17,409 nt of DNA, from contig JALNVF010000066.1 of NCBI GenBank assembly GCA_023231445.1, forward strand, positions 1 through 17,409, in the 5' to 3' direction. A program made the position numbers and the translations under genes. This document shows, in pieces, positions 5,805-14,053 of the stretch. This DNA is from Treponema sp. GTDB taxonomy: Bacteria; Spirochaetota; Spirochaetia; Treponematales; Treponemataceae. Every line of letters starts with the position of its first letter. Within the stretch, counting starts at the first letter, position 1. The notes under the pieces were generated by a model. It saw nothing but the letters and a program-made list of their open reading frames with translations, did no database searches and had not been told where the DNA came from.

Positions 5805-7181
5805 ATGAATTTTATCAGGAAAAATCGATCAGCGCAGCTGAAATCTGCCGCTGTCGTCAACAGAGCAGCACTTCCAATGTTCCAGCTTACGCTTCCCATT
5901 ATTGGAGAAACGTTTTTCCGGACTCTTGTCGCATCTGCTGATACTCTAATGCTTAGTTCATATAAAGACAGTGCGGTTGCCGCTGTCGGTATGATGGGGC
6001 AGTATATTTTTTTTACGCAGCTTTTGTTCAATATTATCTGTACCGGTGCAAGTATTGTTCTTGCACAGTATATAGGTGCCGGCCGATCGGAAAAAGCCGA
6101 ACGGGTAACGAAAGCGAGTACTGCGATGGCTCTGTATATTGCTGCCGCAGTTACATTATTCGGTATTCTTGCAACAAAGCCTTTGCTGTCCATGTACCGC
6201 ATCGAAGACGACGTTCGTACGTTTGCAGCGGAATATTTCATTATTTTCGGCGGAATAGGAGCGTTTGCAACTGCGTTCAACATGCTTCAGGGGGCTGTGC
6301 TTCGTGCATACGGCTACACGAAAGACGCACTCATCGGCACTGTTTTTGCGAATATTATTAATCTGGCAGGAAATGCACTGGCAATATACGTTATTAAAAA
6401 CGGATTTGAAGTCACGGGGACTGCATGGGCGTCCGTCGCATCTCAGGTTGTTTCCTGCTTCATTTATATGTACATGATACGGACTCATTCCGAAGTAAAG
6501 ATGCCTCTTAAGGGATTGTTTAAGTTCGACAGGGAAAGCTACGTGACTGTTCTCAGAATTGGTATTCCGACTGCCGGGGAGAGTATAAGCTATAACGTCG
6601 CACAGATTGTTATTATGGCAATGGTATCGACGCTTGGTACGGCCTCGATGTCGGCTCTGGTATATGCACAGACAATTGTGCGTTATGTATATGTTCTGGC
6701 AAACTCAATTGGTGTTGCGGTTCAAATAAAAACGGGGTATTTTGTCGGTTCGGGAAAATCAGATACAGCATACATGAAAGTTTATAAATACCAGTTTATA
6801 GGTTCGTGCTGTTCTCTTGCCGTAATACTGATTATTAATCTGTTCAGTACGGAACTTATCTCGCTGTTTACGCATGATCCTGATGTTATATCCAGACTTA
6901 AAATATTACTTCGTATAAGTATCTATTACGAATTGGGTCGTTCAATGAATCTTATTACGATATCTGCGCTGAAAGGAAGCGGGGATGTAAAATTTCCGGT
7001 TTTTTACGGTATATGTTCAATGTGGGGAATAATGGTTGCAGGCAGCTGGTTTTTTGGGATGAAACTTGGTTACGGGCTTACGGCTGTGTGGTGGAGCATC
7101 GGAAGTGATGAATTTTCCCGCGGTGTCGTTATGGTGCTGCGCTGGCATTCAAGGCGCTGGATGAGCAAAGCTATCAGCTGA
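5805..7181 (+). CDS. MATE-family multidrug/toxin efflux transporter
   Basis: The 458-residue protein has about 12 hydrophobic segments and the MATE order of features. It opens with LPMFQLTLPIIGETFFRTLVASADTLML, followed by the AVAAVGMMGQ segment, the GASIVLAQYIGAG loop with its positively charged continuation (GRSEKAERV), and a second half starting near LRIGIPTAGESISYNVAQ. MATE proteins export cationic drugs or metabolites by sodium or proton antiport. The specificity cannot be told from sequence. A weak GAGG stands 4 bases before the ATG. The gene is convergent with the MBL hydrolase gene and the two overlap by 8 bases. It differs in sequence from the MATE encoded at 8048-9436, so the two are not a recent duplication. 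Confidence 0.93.
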   Translation: MNFIRKNRSAQLKSAAVVNRAALPMFQLTLPIIGETFFRTLVASADTLMLSSYKDSAVAAVGMMGQYIFFTQLLFNIICTGASIVLAQYIGAGRSEKAERVTKASTAMALYIAAAVTLFGILATKPLLSMYRIEDDVRTFAAEYFIIFGGIGAFATAFNMLQGAVLRAYGYTKDALIGTVFANIINLAGNALAIYVIKNGFEVTGTAWASVASQVVSCFIYMYMIRTHSEVKMPLKGLFKFDRESYVTVLRIGIPTAGESISYNVAQIVIMAMVSTLGTASMSALVYAQTIVRYVYVLANSIGVAVQIKTGYFVGSGKSDTAYMKVYKYQFIGSCCSLAVILIINLFSTELISLFTHDPDVISRLKILLRISIYYELGRSMNLITISALKGSGDVKFPVFYGICSMWGIMVAGSWFFGMKLGYGLTAVWWSIGSDEFSRGVVMVLRWHSRRWMSKAIS

Positions 7182-8055
7182 TCGGTGTACTGTACCAGAG
7201 TTCTTTATTGTCCGAAAACGCAGTCTGTACCCTGCCACAGTTTTTCAGCCATGCAAGATATGAACGCAGTGTGCTTCCGACAAGACAGTACTGTTCAAAA
7301 TTCATCGTACGCCGGTATCCGGTAAAGACTTTCTGCAGCAGTTTTTCAAATGTAACGGGTGTTGTGCACCAGCCGGTGATGTTATCGGCGACGGAAAGGA
7401 CGTTTGCTTTATTCAGTGCTGCAAGTTCCCTGATGTCGTTTACCGGTATGACGTGTGACGGAACGAACAGCGCCGCTTTCATGGCAGCGATTTTTTCGAG
7501 AGTGCTGACATATGCTTCTGCGTCATACAGAAATGTAATTCCGTATCGTTTCAGTATTACCTCACTGCAGATGCTGTCGGCAGGAAAAATAATATCGTCG
7601 CTTGTACGTATTCCAACCATATCAAAAAAATGACCGGGCAGCGGAATAATTTCCAGTCCGGAAGGGATATTGCCTGTCATTTCCTCTGCTGTGCACTGAG
7701 CTGCCATCATCCCTCTGCCTCTGATGCTTCTGCTCGGATATCCTCCGTATGAGATTGACGGATGTACGACCGGATGTTGTATAAGCGCGGCTTCAAGCCC
7801 GTGTGCAAAAATACTGCAGCCTGTCTTCTGTTGAAGCCAGCTGCAGCCTCCTGAATGATCAGGATGCGAGTGAGTAACGACAATGCCCTTCAGGCTCCAT
7901 TTATGTGCTGCAATGATATCAAATATAAGCTCCGCGGCAGTATCACTGTAGCCGCTGTCTATGAGCCATGCATCCGTTCCGTCCAGATAGATACCTACCC
8001 GTGCAGGGTTCTCAATATAATAGGTATGTTCTCCTGCCTGAATAAGGTCAAACAT
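7174..8055 (-). CDS. Metallo-beta-lactamase-fold hydrolase
   Basis: With the ATG at 8055 the protein has 293 residues. It carries the complete di-metal motif THSHPDH (His62, His64, Asp66, His67), then PGH (His142), FPADS (Asp160) and PSHVIP (His201). This is the glyoxalase II/RNase-like hydrolase superfamily. About 80 residues after the last ligand form an extra alpha-helical part (INxP..FEKLLQKVFTGYRRTMNFEQY), seen in several uncharacterised MBL hydrolases. The start overlaps the stop of the second MATE by 8 bases, so it probably follows that gene in an operon. A GTG at 8076 is an alternative start adding seven residues. Substrate unknown. A role in processing a toxic compound exported by the adjacent MATE is speculation from context. 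Confidence 0.88.
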   Translation of the reverse strand: MFDLIQAGEHTYYIENPARVGIYLDGTDAWLIDSGYSDTAAELIFDIIAAHKWSLKGIVVTHSHPDHSGGCSWLQQKTGCSIFAHGLEAALIQHPVVHPSISYGGYPSRSIRGRGMMAAQCTAEEMTGNIPSGLEIIPLPGHFFDMVGIRTSDDIIFPADSICSEVILKRYGITFLYDAEAYVSTLEKIAAMKAALFVPSHVIPVNDIRELAALNKANVLSVADNITGWCTTPVTFEKLLQKVFTGYRRTMNFEQYCLVGSTLRSYLAWLKNCGRVQTAFSDNKELWYSTPIS

Positions 8056-9436
8056 TGCCGCATCCGGAAAAGTCACGCGTAATATTTTTTGCCCACGTAC
8101 CTTTCAGGTAATGATGAACAATTACCGGCATTTTTTCGAATTCGTCAAGATACAGTACAAAGTATACAAGAATCGGCGGAAGATGAAATACAAATGCGCA
8201 CAGCAGTCCGAGTGGTACGGAAACACACCACATGGAAATTATATCGAGAATAAAACCAAATTTAGCGTCTCCGCCGGCCCTGAAAATACCGCATATCATG
8301 ACAGTGTTAATTGCCGCTCCTACTATTGAGCATGCATTGATATATACCATCGTACCCAGAAAACTTGTTGCCTGAGGTGTAAGAACCGCAATTTTAAATA
8401 CAAGCGGCCGGCATAACACCATCAGAATGCCTCCGAGTACACCTGCCGCAATTGTGCTGCGGCAGAGACGCGATGCATCTTTTTTTGCATTTTCCAGATT
8501 TCCTGACCCCATCTCTTTACCTATGAGGATAGCTCCGCCGTATGCCATTCCGAAGCAGAGGACAGAAGCCAGATTGCGGGCAACGTTGACGACAGAGTTT
8601 GCCGCAACAATATCTTCTCCAAGATGGCCCATAATTACTGAATACATGGAAAATGCAGCTCCCCATACAAGTTCATTACCGAGCGCAGGGAGTGAAAACC
8701 GTGAGAAATCATTAAGCAGCAGTTTATTGCGTTTCAGAATAACAGCCGGAGTAAGATGAATACCTTTGACATACAGAGAAGCTGCGGTTGTCAGTATGAG
8801 TTCTATTACACGTGCAATCGTTGTTGCCAGTGCTACACCTTTTATTCCGGAACGCGGAATGCCGAAAAGTCCGAAAATGAAAACTGCGTTAAGAAATACA
8901 TTGAGAATGAGCGCACTTGCCGTAAGTGCAGTGACCAGTTTTACATGTTCGATGCTTTTTAATACTGCCTGAAAGATCTGTGAAATTGAGAGCAGGAAAT
9001 ATGAAAAACTTACGATACGCAGATATTCTGCTCCTGAAGAAATGAGCGCTTCATCGTTAGTAAAGATGCGCATGAGATTCCGGGGGAACATAAAAGCCGC
9101 AATGGTAAAAATGATTCCTGTGGTACAGGATAACCGCATGGCTATGCCGGTGAGTGTTTCAATTGAGTCCGAGTCCTTTTTCCCCCAGTATTGGGCGGTT
9201 AACATGATAAGTCCCGACGACATTCCGGTGAAAAAAAGCATAAGTACAAATTGTATCTGGCCTGCAAGCGATACCGCCGCTATTGCAGTCTGTCCGACAT
9301 AACCGAGCATTATAACGTCTGCGGAGCCGACAGCGGCCGTTATCAGGTTTTGAAGTGCAATAGGCCCGACTAAAATAAAAAGTGCATGGTAAAAATTCCG
9401 TACATCCGGTGATTGTGCAGGTATCAAAGTTCTCAT
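8048..9436 (-). CDS. MATE-family efflux transporter (second copy in this region)
   Basis: This 462-residue protein has around 12 membrane helices. The N-terminal half shows VGPIALQNLITAAVGSADVIMLGYVGQTAIAAVSLAGQ and LTAQYWGKKD. The second half starts near FSLPALGNELVWGAAFSMYSVIMGHLG, and FRAGGDAKFGFILDIISMW is a typical late motif. It resembles the DinF/NorM-like branch of sodium- or proton-coupled exporters. The gene precedes the MBL hydrolase gene on the same strand and overlaps it. No Shine-Dalgarno precedes the ATG (TTTCCCC lies there). TGATATATT ends 7 bases upstream, predicting a leaderless or nearly leaderless message. It is divergent from the acyl-CoA synthetase gene, with 149 bases between. 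Confidence 0.93.
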   Translation of the reverse strand: MRTLIPAQSPDVRNFYHALFILVGPIALQNLITAAVGSADVIMLGYVGQTAIAAVSLAGQIQFVLMLFFTGMSSGLIMLTAQYWGKKDSDSIETLTGIAMRLSCTTGIIFTIAAFMFPRNLMRIFTNDEALISSGAEYLRIVSFSYFLLSISQIFQAVLKSIEHVKLVTALTASALILNVFLNAVFIFGLFGIPRSGIKGVALATTIARVIELILTTAASLYVKGIHLTPAVILKRNKLLLNDFSRFSLPALGNELVWGAAFSMYSVIMGHLGEDIVAANSVVNVARNLASVLCFGMAYGGAILIGKEMGSGNLENAKKDASRLCRSTIAAGVLGGILMVLCRPLVFKIAVLTPQATSFLGTMVYINACSIVGAAINTVMICGIFRAGGDAKFGFILDIISMWCVSVPLGLLCAFVFHLPPILVYFVLYLDEFEKMPVIVHHYLKGTWAKNITRDFSGCGNV

Positions 9437-9443
9437 GGGGAAA

Positions 9444-9452
9444 AATATATCA
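9444..9452 (-). promoter_or_regulatory. Extended -10 promoter abutting the second MATE gene start
   Basis: The minus strand reads TGATATATT (hexamer at 9444-9449, TGA at 9450-9452), 7 bases before the ATG at 9436. No good -35 box is seen. Confidence 0.45.
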
Positions 9453-9482
9453 TATTGCTTTGAAGAATACTACAAACAGATT

Positions 9483-9511
9483 TTGACATGCAGCGGCAGA
9501 CACTGCATAAT
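9483..9511 (+). promoter_or_regulatory. Near-consensus promoter of the acyl-CoA synthetase gene
   Basis: TTGACA (9483-9488), a 17-base spacer and CATAAT (9506-9511) match the sigma70 consensus at 11 of 12 positions. The predicted start near 9518 leaves a leader of about 68 bases. Confidence 0.7.
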
Positions 9512-9585
9512 AAAATGCAACCTTTTTATATCCGGTGTGTCTAATATATATAATCAGCTGGATTTTTTTTATAAGGAACTGATAA

Positions 9586-11307
9586 ATGGTATTGTACAAA
9601 GAATTTGTTGAAAACGCCCGTGAGTATACGGACTATGATGATTTGAAAAAGAATTTTAAAATCAGGATACCTGCAAATTTTAATTTTGCGTATGATGTTG
9701 TTGACCGCTATGCAAAAGATGATCCGCAAAAACGTGCACTTGTCTGGTGTGATGATTCAGATGAAGAACATATTTTTACGTTTTCGGATATATCGGAAAT
9801 GTCAAAACGGACTGCAAATTTTCTTGCCGCACAGGGAATAAAAAAAGGTGATGCGGTAATGCTTATTCTTCGCCGCCGTTACGAATTCTGGTGGTTCATT
9901 ATTGCACTGCACCGTATCGGAGCTATAGTTGTTCCTGCAACAGACCAGCTGCTGGCAAAAGACATAGAATATCGTAACAATGCTGCCGAAATAAAGATGA
10001 TTGTTTCGTTTGACGAGCCGGGGGTTCAGAAGGAAATTGAAAAATCTCTTGGATCGTCGCCTACTGTAAAAACACTTGTGACAGTTGGTCCCGACCGCAG
10101 CGGCTGGATTAATTTTCACAGTGTCTGCGATACATATAAAGCTGATTTTCCGCGTCCGTCGGGAGAAGCTGCGACAAATAATGAAGACATTATGCTGTTG
10201 TATTTTACTTCAGGCACATCCGGATATCCGAAAATGGTTCAGCATAACTTTGTATATCCGCTCGGACATATAGTTACTGCAAAGTACTGGCAGAACGTTG
10301 TGGACAACGGTGTGCATCTTACCGTTGCCGAGACAGGATGGGCAAAAGCCGTATGGGGTAAACTTTACGGGCAGTGGCTTGCCGGTTCTGCAGTTTTTGC
10401 ATACGACATGACAAGTTTTAAACCGGATAAGATGCTCCAGAAAATTTCTCATTATAAGATAACGACGTTTTGTGCACCTCCGACCGTATACCGGTATCTT
10501 ATCCGGCAGGATTTAAAAAAATATGATTTATCGGCGCTTACGTATTGTGTAACAGCCGGCGAAGCTCTTAATGCGGAAGTGTATAATAAATTTTATGAAC
10601 AGACCGGAATCAGAATGTTCGAAGCATACGGACAGACGGAAGCTACGGTGATTGTCGGTAACTTCCCCGGTATGACGCCAAAACCGGGTTCAATGGGAAA
10701 ACCTGCTCCCGGATACGATGTTGATATCATTGATGTAGACGGTAAAAAGTGTAAAGCCGGAGAAACAGGCGAAATTGTAATTCATGTCGATAAAGGCAGA
10801 CCGTTCGGTCTTTTTGCCGGATATTATCGCGACGTTTCACTTACTGCTGCTGCGTTCGACAGCGGACTGTATCACACCGGAGACACCGCCTACTTTGATG
10901 AAGACGGATACATCTGGTTTGTGGGACGTACCGATGACATTATCAAGAGTTCCGGTTACCGCATCAGTCCGTTTGAAGTTGAAAGTGTGCTTATGCAGCA
11001 TCCGTCGGTTCTGGAATGTGCCGTCACCGGCGTCGAAGATCCGAAACGGGGACAACTTGTAAAGGCAACAATCGTACTTAACAAAGGATATAAACCGGGG
11101 AAGGATCTTGAAATTGAACTTCAGGACTATGTAAAGCATCAGACAGCCAGTTATAAACATCCGCGTATTATAGAATTTGTAAAAGAACTGCCAAAAACAA
11201 TAAGCGGAAAAATCAGGCGCGTCGAAATTCGTGAAAAAGATAACGGTACCGCTCCTAAAAAACCGAACAGAAACGATCTCTTCCTTATTTCAACTCTGAA
11301 AGTTTGA
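9586..11307 (+). CDS. AMP-forming acyl-CoA synthetase (medium-chain / acetyl-CoA synthetase-like)
   Basis: This 573-residue adenylate-forming enzyme activates a carboxylic acid to acyl-AMP and then acyl-CoA. Visible motifs are the phosphate loop YFTSGTSGYPKM (206-217), YGQTEAT (348-354), YHTGD (429-433), the hinge region GRTDDIIKSSGYRI (447-460), and the catalytic lysine 542 in PKTISGKIRR. The GWAKAVWGKLYGQWLAG segment (251-267) is typical of the medium-chain/acetyl-CoA-synthetase-like branch rather than long-chain FadD. AAGGAA at 9573-9578 precedes the ATG by 7 bases and a near-consensus promoter lies upstream. With the following FabF and FabV genes it suggests activation of exogenous or fermentative fatty acids. 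The chain length is inference. Confidence 0.93.
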   Translation: MVLYKEFVENAREYTDYDDLKKNFKIRIPANFNFAYDVVDRYAKDDPQKRALVWCDDSDEEHIFTFSDISEMSKRTANFLAAQGIKKGDAVMLILRRRYEFWWFIIALHRIGAIVVPATDQLLAKDIEYRNNAAEIKMIVSFDEPGVQKEIEKSLGSSPTVKTLVTVGPDRSGWINFHSVCDTYKADFPRPSGEAATNNEDIMLLYFTSGTSGYPKMVQHNFVYPLGHIVTAKYWQNVVDNGVHLTVAETGWAKAVWGKLYGQWLAGSAVFAYDMTSFKPDKMLQKISHYKITTFCAPPTVYRYLIRQDLKKYDLSALTYCVTAGEALNAEVYNKFYEQTGIRMFEAYGQTEATVIVGNFPGMTPKPGSMGKPAPGYDVDIIDVDGKKCKAGETGEIVIHVDKGRPFGLFAGYYRDVSLTAAAFDSGLYHTGDTAYFDEDGYIWFVGRTDDIIKSSGYRISPFEVESVLMQHPSVLECAVTGVEDPKRGQLVKATIVLNKGYKPGKDLEIELQDYVKHQTASYKHPRIIEFVKELPKTISGKIRRVEIREKDNGTAPKKPNRNDLFLISTLKV

Positions 11308-11311
11308 CATA

Positions 11312-11340
11312 TTGACGGAAAATGTCATCCTAGGTACACT
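11312..11340 (+). promoter_or_regulatory. Candidate fabF promoter, with an inverted repeat over the -35 region
   Basis: TTGACG (11312-11317), a 17-base spacer and TACACT (11335-11340) form a plausible promoter with a predicted start near 11347. The -35 box lies in the loop between TGACAT (11305-11310) and ATGTCA (11322-11327), a 6-bp inverted repeat that could be an operator. Confidence 0.45.
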
Positions 11341-11344
11341 AAGG

Positions 11345-11383
11345 ATAACACTGAATAATGCACAGATCATTATTCAGTGTTAT
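11345..11383 (+). promoter_or_regulatory. Perfect 16-bp inverted repeat at the predicted fabF transcription start
   Basis: ATAACACTGAATAATG (11345-11360) is the exact reverse complement of 11368-11383, with a 7-base loop (CACAGAT). The arms begin at the predicted fabF transcription start, so the repeat may be an operator or a hairpin at the very 5' end of the mRNA. There is no T tract after it, so it is not a classic terminator for the upstream gene, though it could help end that transcript or protect its 3' end. Confidence 0.8.
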
Positions 11384-11436
11384 TCGTATGAAGGGGATAA
11401 AACCCTGCTGCGATATTTTGTGCCTTGGAGTTTATA

Positions 11437-12699
11437 ATGTCACAACGACGTGTAGTTATTACCGGTCTTGGCGCTGTTACGCCGCTTGGAAATACGGTTG
11501 AAGAAACATGGGCTGGTATTCGTTCCGGAAAAAGCGGAGTAGGGCCTGTTACTCTTTTTAATGCAGCCGATTATTCTGTAAAAATTGCAGCAGAGGTAAA
11601 AAATTTTTCGCTTGACGCATATGACGTTGATCACAAGCTTATTCGTAAAATGGCGCGGTTTACGAAATTTCTTACGGCCGCATGTATTCAGGCTGTACAC
11701 GATGCCGGCTACGACAATACAACCTTCGGCCAGGATAATTCAGGAATTATTACAGGAATAGGAATAGGCGGATTTGATGCGCTTGAAAGCGGTTTTACCC
11801 GATACTGTGATCCTAAGTTCGGTCCAAACCGGGTTCCTCCGCTAACCGCTCCGATGATGCTTGAAAATGAAGCAGCGGCAAACGTAAGCATGCTGCTGGG
11901 TATTCATGGTCCGGTCTGGACACTTTCCACTGCCTGTGCATCAGGAACTGATTCTCTGGGGCTTGCAATGGATATGATACGCAGCGGACGCGTTGACATC
12001 TGTCTGGGCAGCGGAACGGAAGCGTGCATTACAGGTTTCGGAATCAGCTGTTTTCAGGTACTGCAGGCTCTTGTTTCTACGTTCAACGACGATCCTCAGA
12101 AAGCGAGTCGTCCGTTTGACAAAAAACGCAACGGCTTTGTTATGGCGGAAGGTTCCGCTGTCCTTGTACTGGAAGAGCTTGAACATGCAAAAAAACGCGG
12201 TGCGCACATTTATGCAGAACTTGCCGGTTACGGAGCTTCGAGTGATGCATATCATATTACCGCACCAACTCCTGATGGTTCCGGCGGTGCACTCTGTATT
12301 ACACGGGCCCTTCAGGACGCAGGTGTAAAACCGGAGGATGTGCAGTATTACAATGCTCATGGAACGTCCACGCAGGCTAATGACGAAGCTGAAACAAAAA
12401 TGATAAAAACAGCGTTCGGCAGCCACTCGTATAAAATGAAGATATCGTCGACAAAAAGCATGACGGGACATATGATTGGAGCGGCAGGAGTTATAGAAGC
12501 CCTCTTTTGCGTAAAAGCCATTAACGATAACTTCTTTCCTCCCACGATTAATCTTGACAATCCAGATCTTGAACATGGTTGCGATCTTGACTATGTACCT
12601 AATAAGGGTGTTGAAGGCAGGATTGACGTAGCAGCGAGCGCCTCTCTGGGATTCGGCGGTCATAACGGATGCGTCGTAATAAAGCGGTATAATGCGTAA
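11437..12699 (+). CDS. fabF: 3-oxoacyl-[acyl-carrier-protein] synthase II (FabF)
   Basis: The 420-residue protein is a full-length condensing enzyme. It joins malonyl-ACP to an acyl-ACP in the elongation cycle of type II fatty acid synthesis. The catalytic triad is complete: Cys167 (STACASG), His308 (NAHGTST) and His345 (KSMTGHMIGAAG, with Lys340). The N-terminal VVITGLGAVTPLG and C-terminal LGFGGHNGCVVIKRY are FabF signatures. GGAG at 11427-11430 stands 6 bases before the ATG at 11437. An in-frame TTG at 11425 is too close to this site to be preferred. FabV follows after 74 bases. No acpP, fabD or fabG genes are in the window, so this is a partial set of fatty acid genes. Confidence 0.96.
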   Translation: MSQRRVVITGLGAVTPLGNTVEETWAGIRSGKSGVGPVTLFNAADYSVKIAAEVKNFSLDAYDVDHKLIRKMARFTKFLTAACIQAVHDAGYDNTTFGQDNSGIITGIGIGGFDALESGFTRYCDPKFGPNRVPPLTAPMMLENEAAANVSMLLGIHGPVWTLSTACASGTDSLGLAMDMIRSGRVDICLGSGTEACITGFGISCFQVLQALVSTFNDDPQKASRPFDKKRNGFVMAEGSAVLVLEELEHAKKRGAHIYAELAGYGASSDAYHITAPTPDGSGGALCITRALQDAGVKPEDVQYYNAHGTSTQANDEAETKMIKTAFGSHSYKMKISSTKSMTGHMIGAAGVIEALFCVKAINDNFFPPTINLDNPDLEHGCDLDYVPNKGVEGRIDVAASASLGFGGHNGCVVIKRYNA

Positions 12700-12773
12700 A
12701 TCAGGGGCGCGCTGGTTGAATCCCCCGGGACTTTATCAGCAGCTCTGTTATTTTCTTTTTTTGGAGAACCTAC

Positions 12774-14003
12774 ATGATTATTAAACCTATGGTAAGAAGC
12801 AGTATCTGCATCAACGCGCATCCGGCCGGATGTGCAAAAGATACAGACGATCAGATTGCGTACGTAAAGGCGCAGAAAGCAAAACGCGGAACAAAAACTT
12901 CAAAAGAGGGCGGTAAAGGTCCGAAAATGGTACTCGTTCTCGGCTGTTCGACAGGATACGGACTTGCAAGCCGTATTTCAGCAGCGTTTGAGTACGGGGC
13001 TGATACAATCGGTGTTTCGTTTGAAAAGCAACCGACTGAAACAAAAGGCGGCACGCCCGGCTGGTATAACAACATGGCGTTTGACCGTGCTGCAAAAAAG
13101 GACGGGCTTATATCTGTTACAATGAATGCTGACGCATATGCAGATGAAACACGTGCACACATTATTGAAGAAGCCAAAAAACTGGGCCGGAAATTCGACC
13201 TGATTATTTATAGTCTTGCCAGTCCTGTCCGTACTGATCCTGATACGAAAGTATTGTACAAATCAGTTATAAAACCACAGGGAAAGACGTACAGTGGAAA
13301 ATGCATTGATATCATGACACAGACGCTTAAAGAATCTTCCGCAGAGCCTGCAACAGACGAAGAAATAGCAAGTACCGTTAAAGTTATGGGCGGAGAAGAC
13401 TGGCGGCGCTGGATTAAACAGCTTACGGAAGCAGGTGTCCTTGCAGAAGGCTGCCGTACCGTTGCGTACTCGTATATCGGACCGGAACAGACACATCAGA
13501 TTTACCGTGACGGGACAATCGGTATGGCTAAAAAAGATCTGGAGCAGGCTGCCCGTGATCTGGACGGACAGATGAAAGCTTTCGTCGGAGGAGCTGCCTA
13601 TGTATCTGTTAATAAAGGACTCGTTACGCGTTCCAGCGCAGTTATTCCTGTTATTTCTCTGTATCTTTCTATTCTCTTTAAAGTGATGAAAGAGAAGGGA
13701 ACGCATGAGGGCTGTATTGAACAGATGGAACGGCTTTTTGCAGAACGTCTGTATACGGGAGCTGACAATGCCGCCGGTACTGTTCCGACAGACAGCGGTC
13801 ACCGGATCCGCATTGATGATTTAGAGATGGATCCGGAAGTTCAGAAAATCTGTACACAGCGTATGGAATCTGTGACACAGGAAAATCTGACGTCATACTG
13901 CGATCTTGAAGGGTATAAACACGACTTCCTTGCTACAAACGGTTTTGATGTGGAAGGCGTTGATTATGAGAAAGATGTTCAGCGTATGGATGTCATAGAC
14001 TGA
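12774..14003 (+). CDS. fabV: Trans-2-enoyl-CoA/ACP reductase, FabV type
   Basis: This 409-residue member of the FabV/TER family reduces trans-2-enoyl thioesters with NAD(P)H, the last step of an elongation round or of butyryl-CoA formation. The nucleotide-binding loop GCSTGYGLA is at 57-65. The catalytic Tyr-X8-Lys pair is Tyr244 and Lys253 (YRDGTIGMAKK), the spacing that separates FabV from FabI. Glu84 after the second strand (VSFEKQP) fits the known preference of this family for NADH. The T. denticola enzyme works on crotonyl-CoA, so either fermentation or lipid synthesis is possible. GGAGA at 12763-12767 is 6 bases from the ATG. Placement after FabF argues for fatty acid synthesis. A terminator follows. 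Confidence 0.96.
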   Translation: MIIKPMVRSSICINAHPAGCAKDTDDQIAYVKAQKAKRGTKTSKEGGKGPKMVLVLGCSTGYGLASRISAAFEYGADTIGVSFEKQPTETKGGTPGWYNNMAFDRAAKKDGLISVTMNADAYADETRAHIIEEAKKLGRKFDLIIYSLASPVRTDPDTKVLYKSVIKPQGKTYSGKCIDIMTQTLKESSAEPATDEEIASTVKVMGGEDWRRWIKQLTEAGVLAEGCRTVAYSYIGPEQTHQIYRDGTIGMAKKDLEQAARDLDGQMKAFVGGAAYVSVNKGLVTRSSAVIPVISLYLSILFKVMKEKGTHEGCIEQMERLFAERLYTGADNAAGTVPTDSGHRIRIDDLEMDPEVQKICTQRMESVTQENLTSYCDLEGYKHDFLATNGFDVEGVDYEKDVQRMDVID

Positions 14004-14025
14004 CATGGTGAACTGATTCTGACAG

Positions 14026-14053
14026 GCTCCGGTATATCCCCGGAGCTTTTTTT
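14026..14053 (+). terminator. Intrinsic terminator after fabV
   Basis: GCTCCGG (14026-14032) pairs with CCGGAGC (14040-14046) around a 7-base loop, directly followed by seven T residues (14047-14053). The T tract overlaps the stop codon of the convergent rsmE gene. Only the plus-strand reading has a T tract. Confidence 0.88.

Noticed and set aside
9563..9570. Run of eight T residues before the acyl-CoA synthetase gene
   Set aside because: No GC-rich stem precedes it, and it lies between a strong promoter and the Shine-Dalgarno, so it is not a terminator.
11941..12663. A 240-codon open frame on the minus strand
   Set aside because: It is fully antisense to fabF, has a composition rich in Arg, Cys and Phe without any family motif, and results from the codon bias of the real gene.
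12700..12773. GGGG...CCCC pairing between fabF and fabV as a possible terminator
   Set aside because: The stem has only about four pairs, the loop is long, and the T-rich stretch is more than 20 bases away. The two genes are probably co-transcribed.
13263..13802. A 179-codon open frame on the minus strand
   Set aside because: It lies inside fabV in antisense and shows no recognisable motif or start signal.
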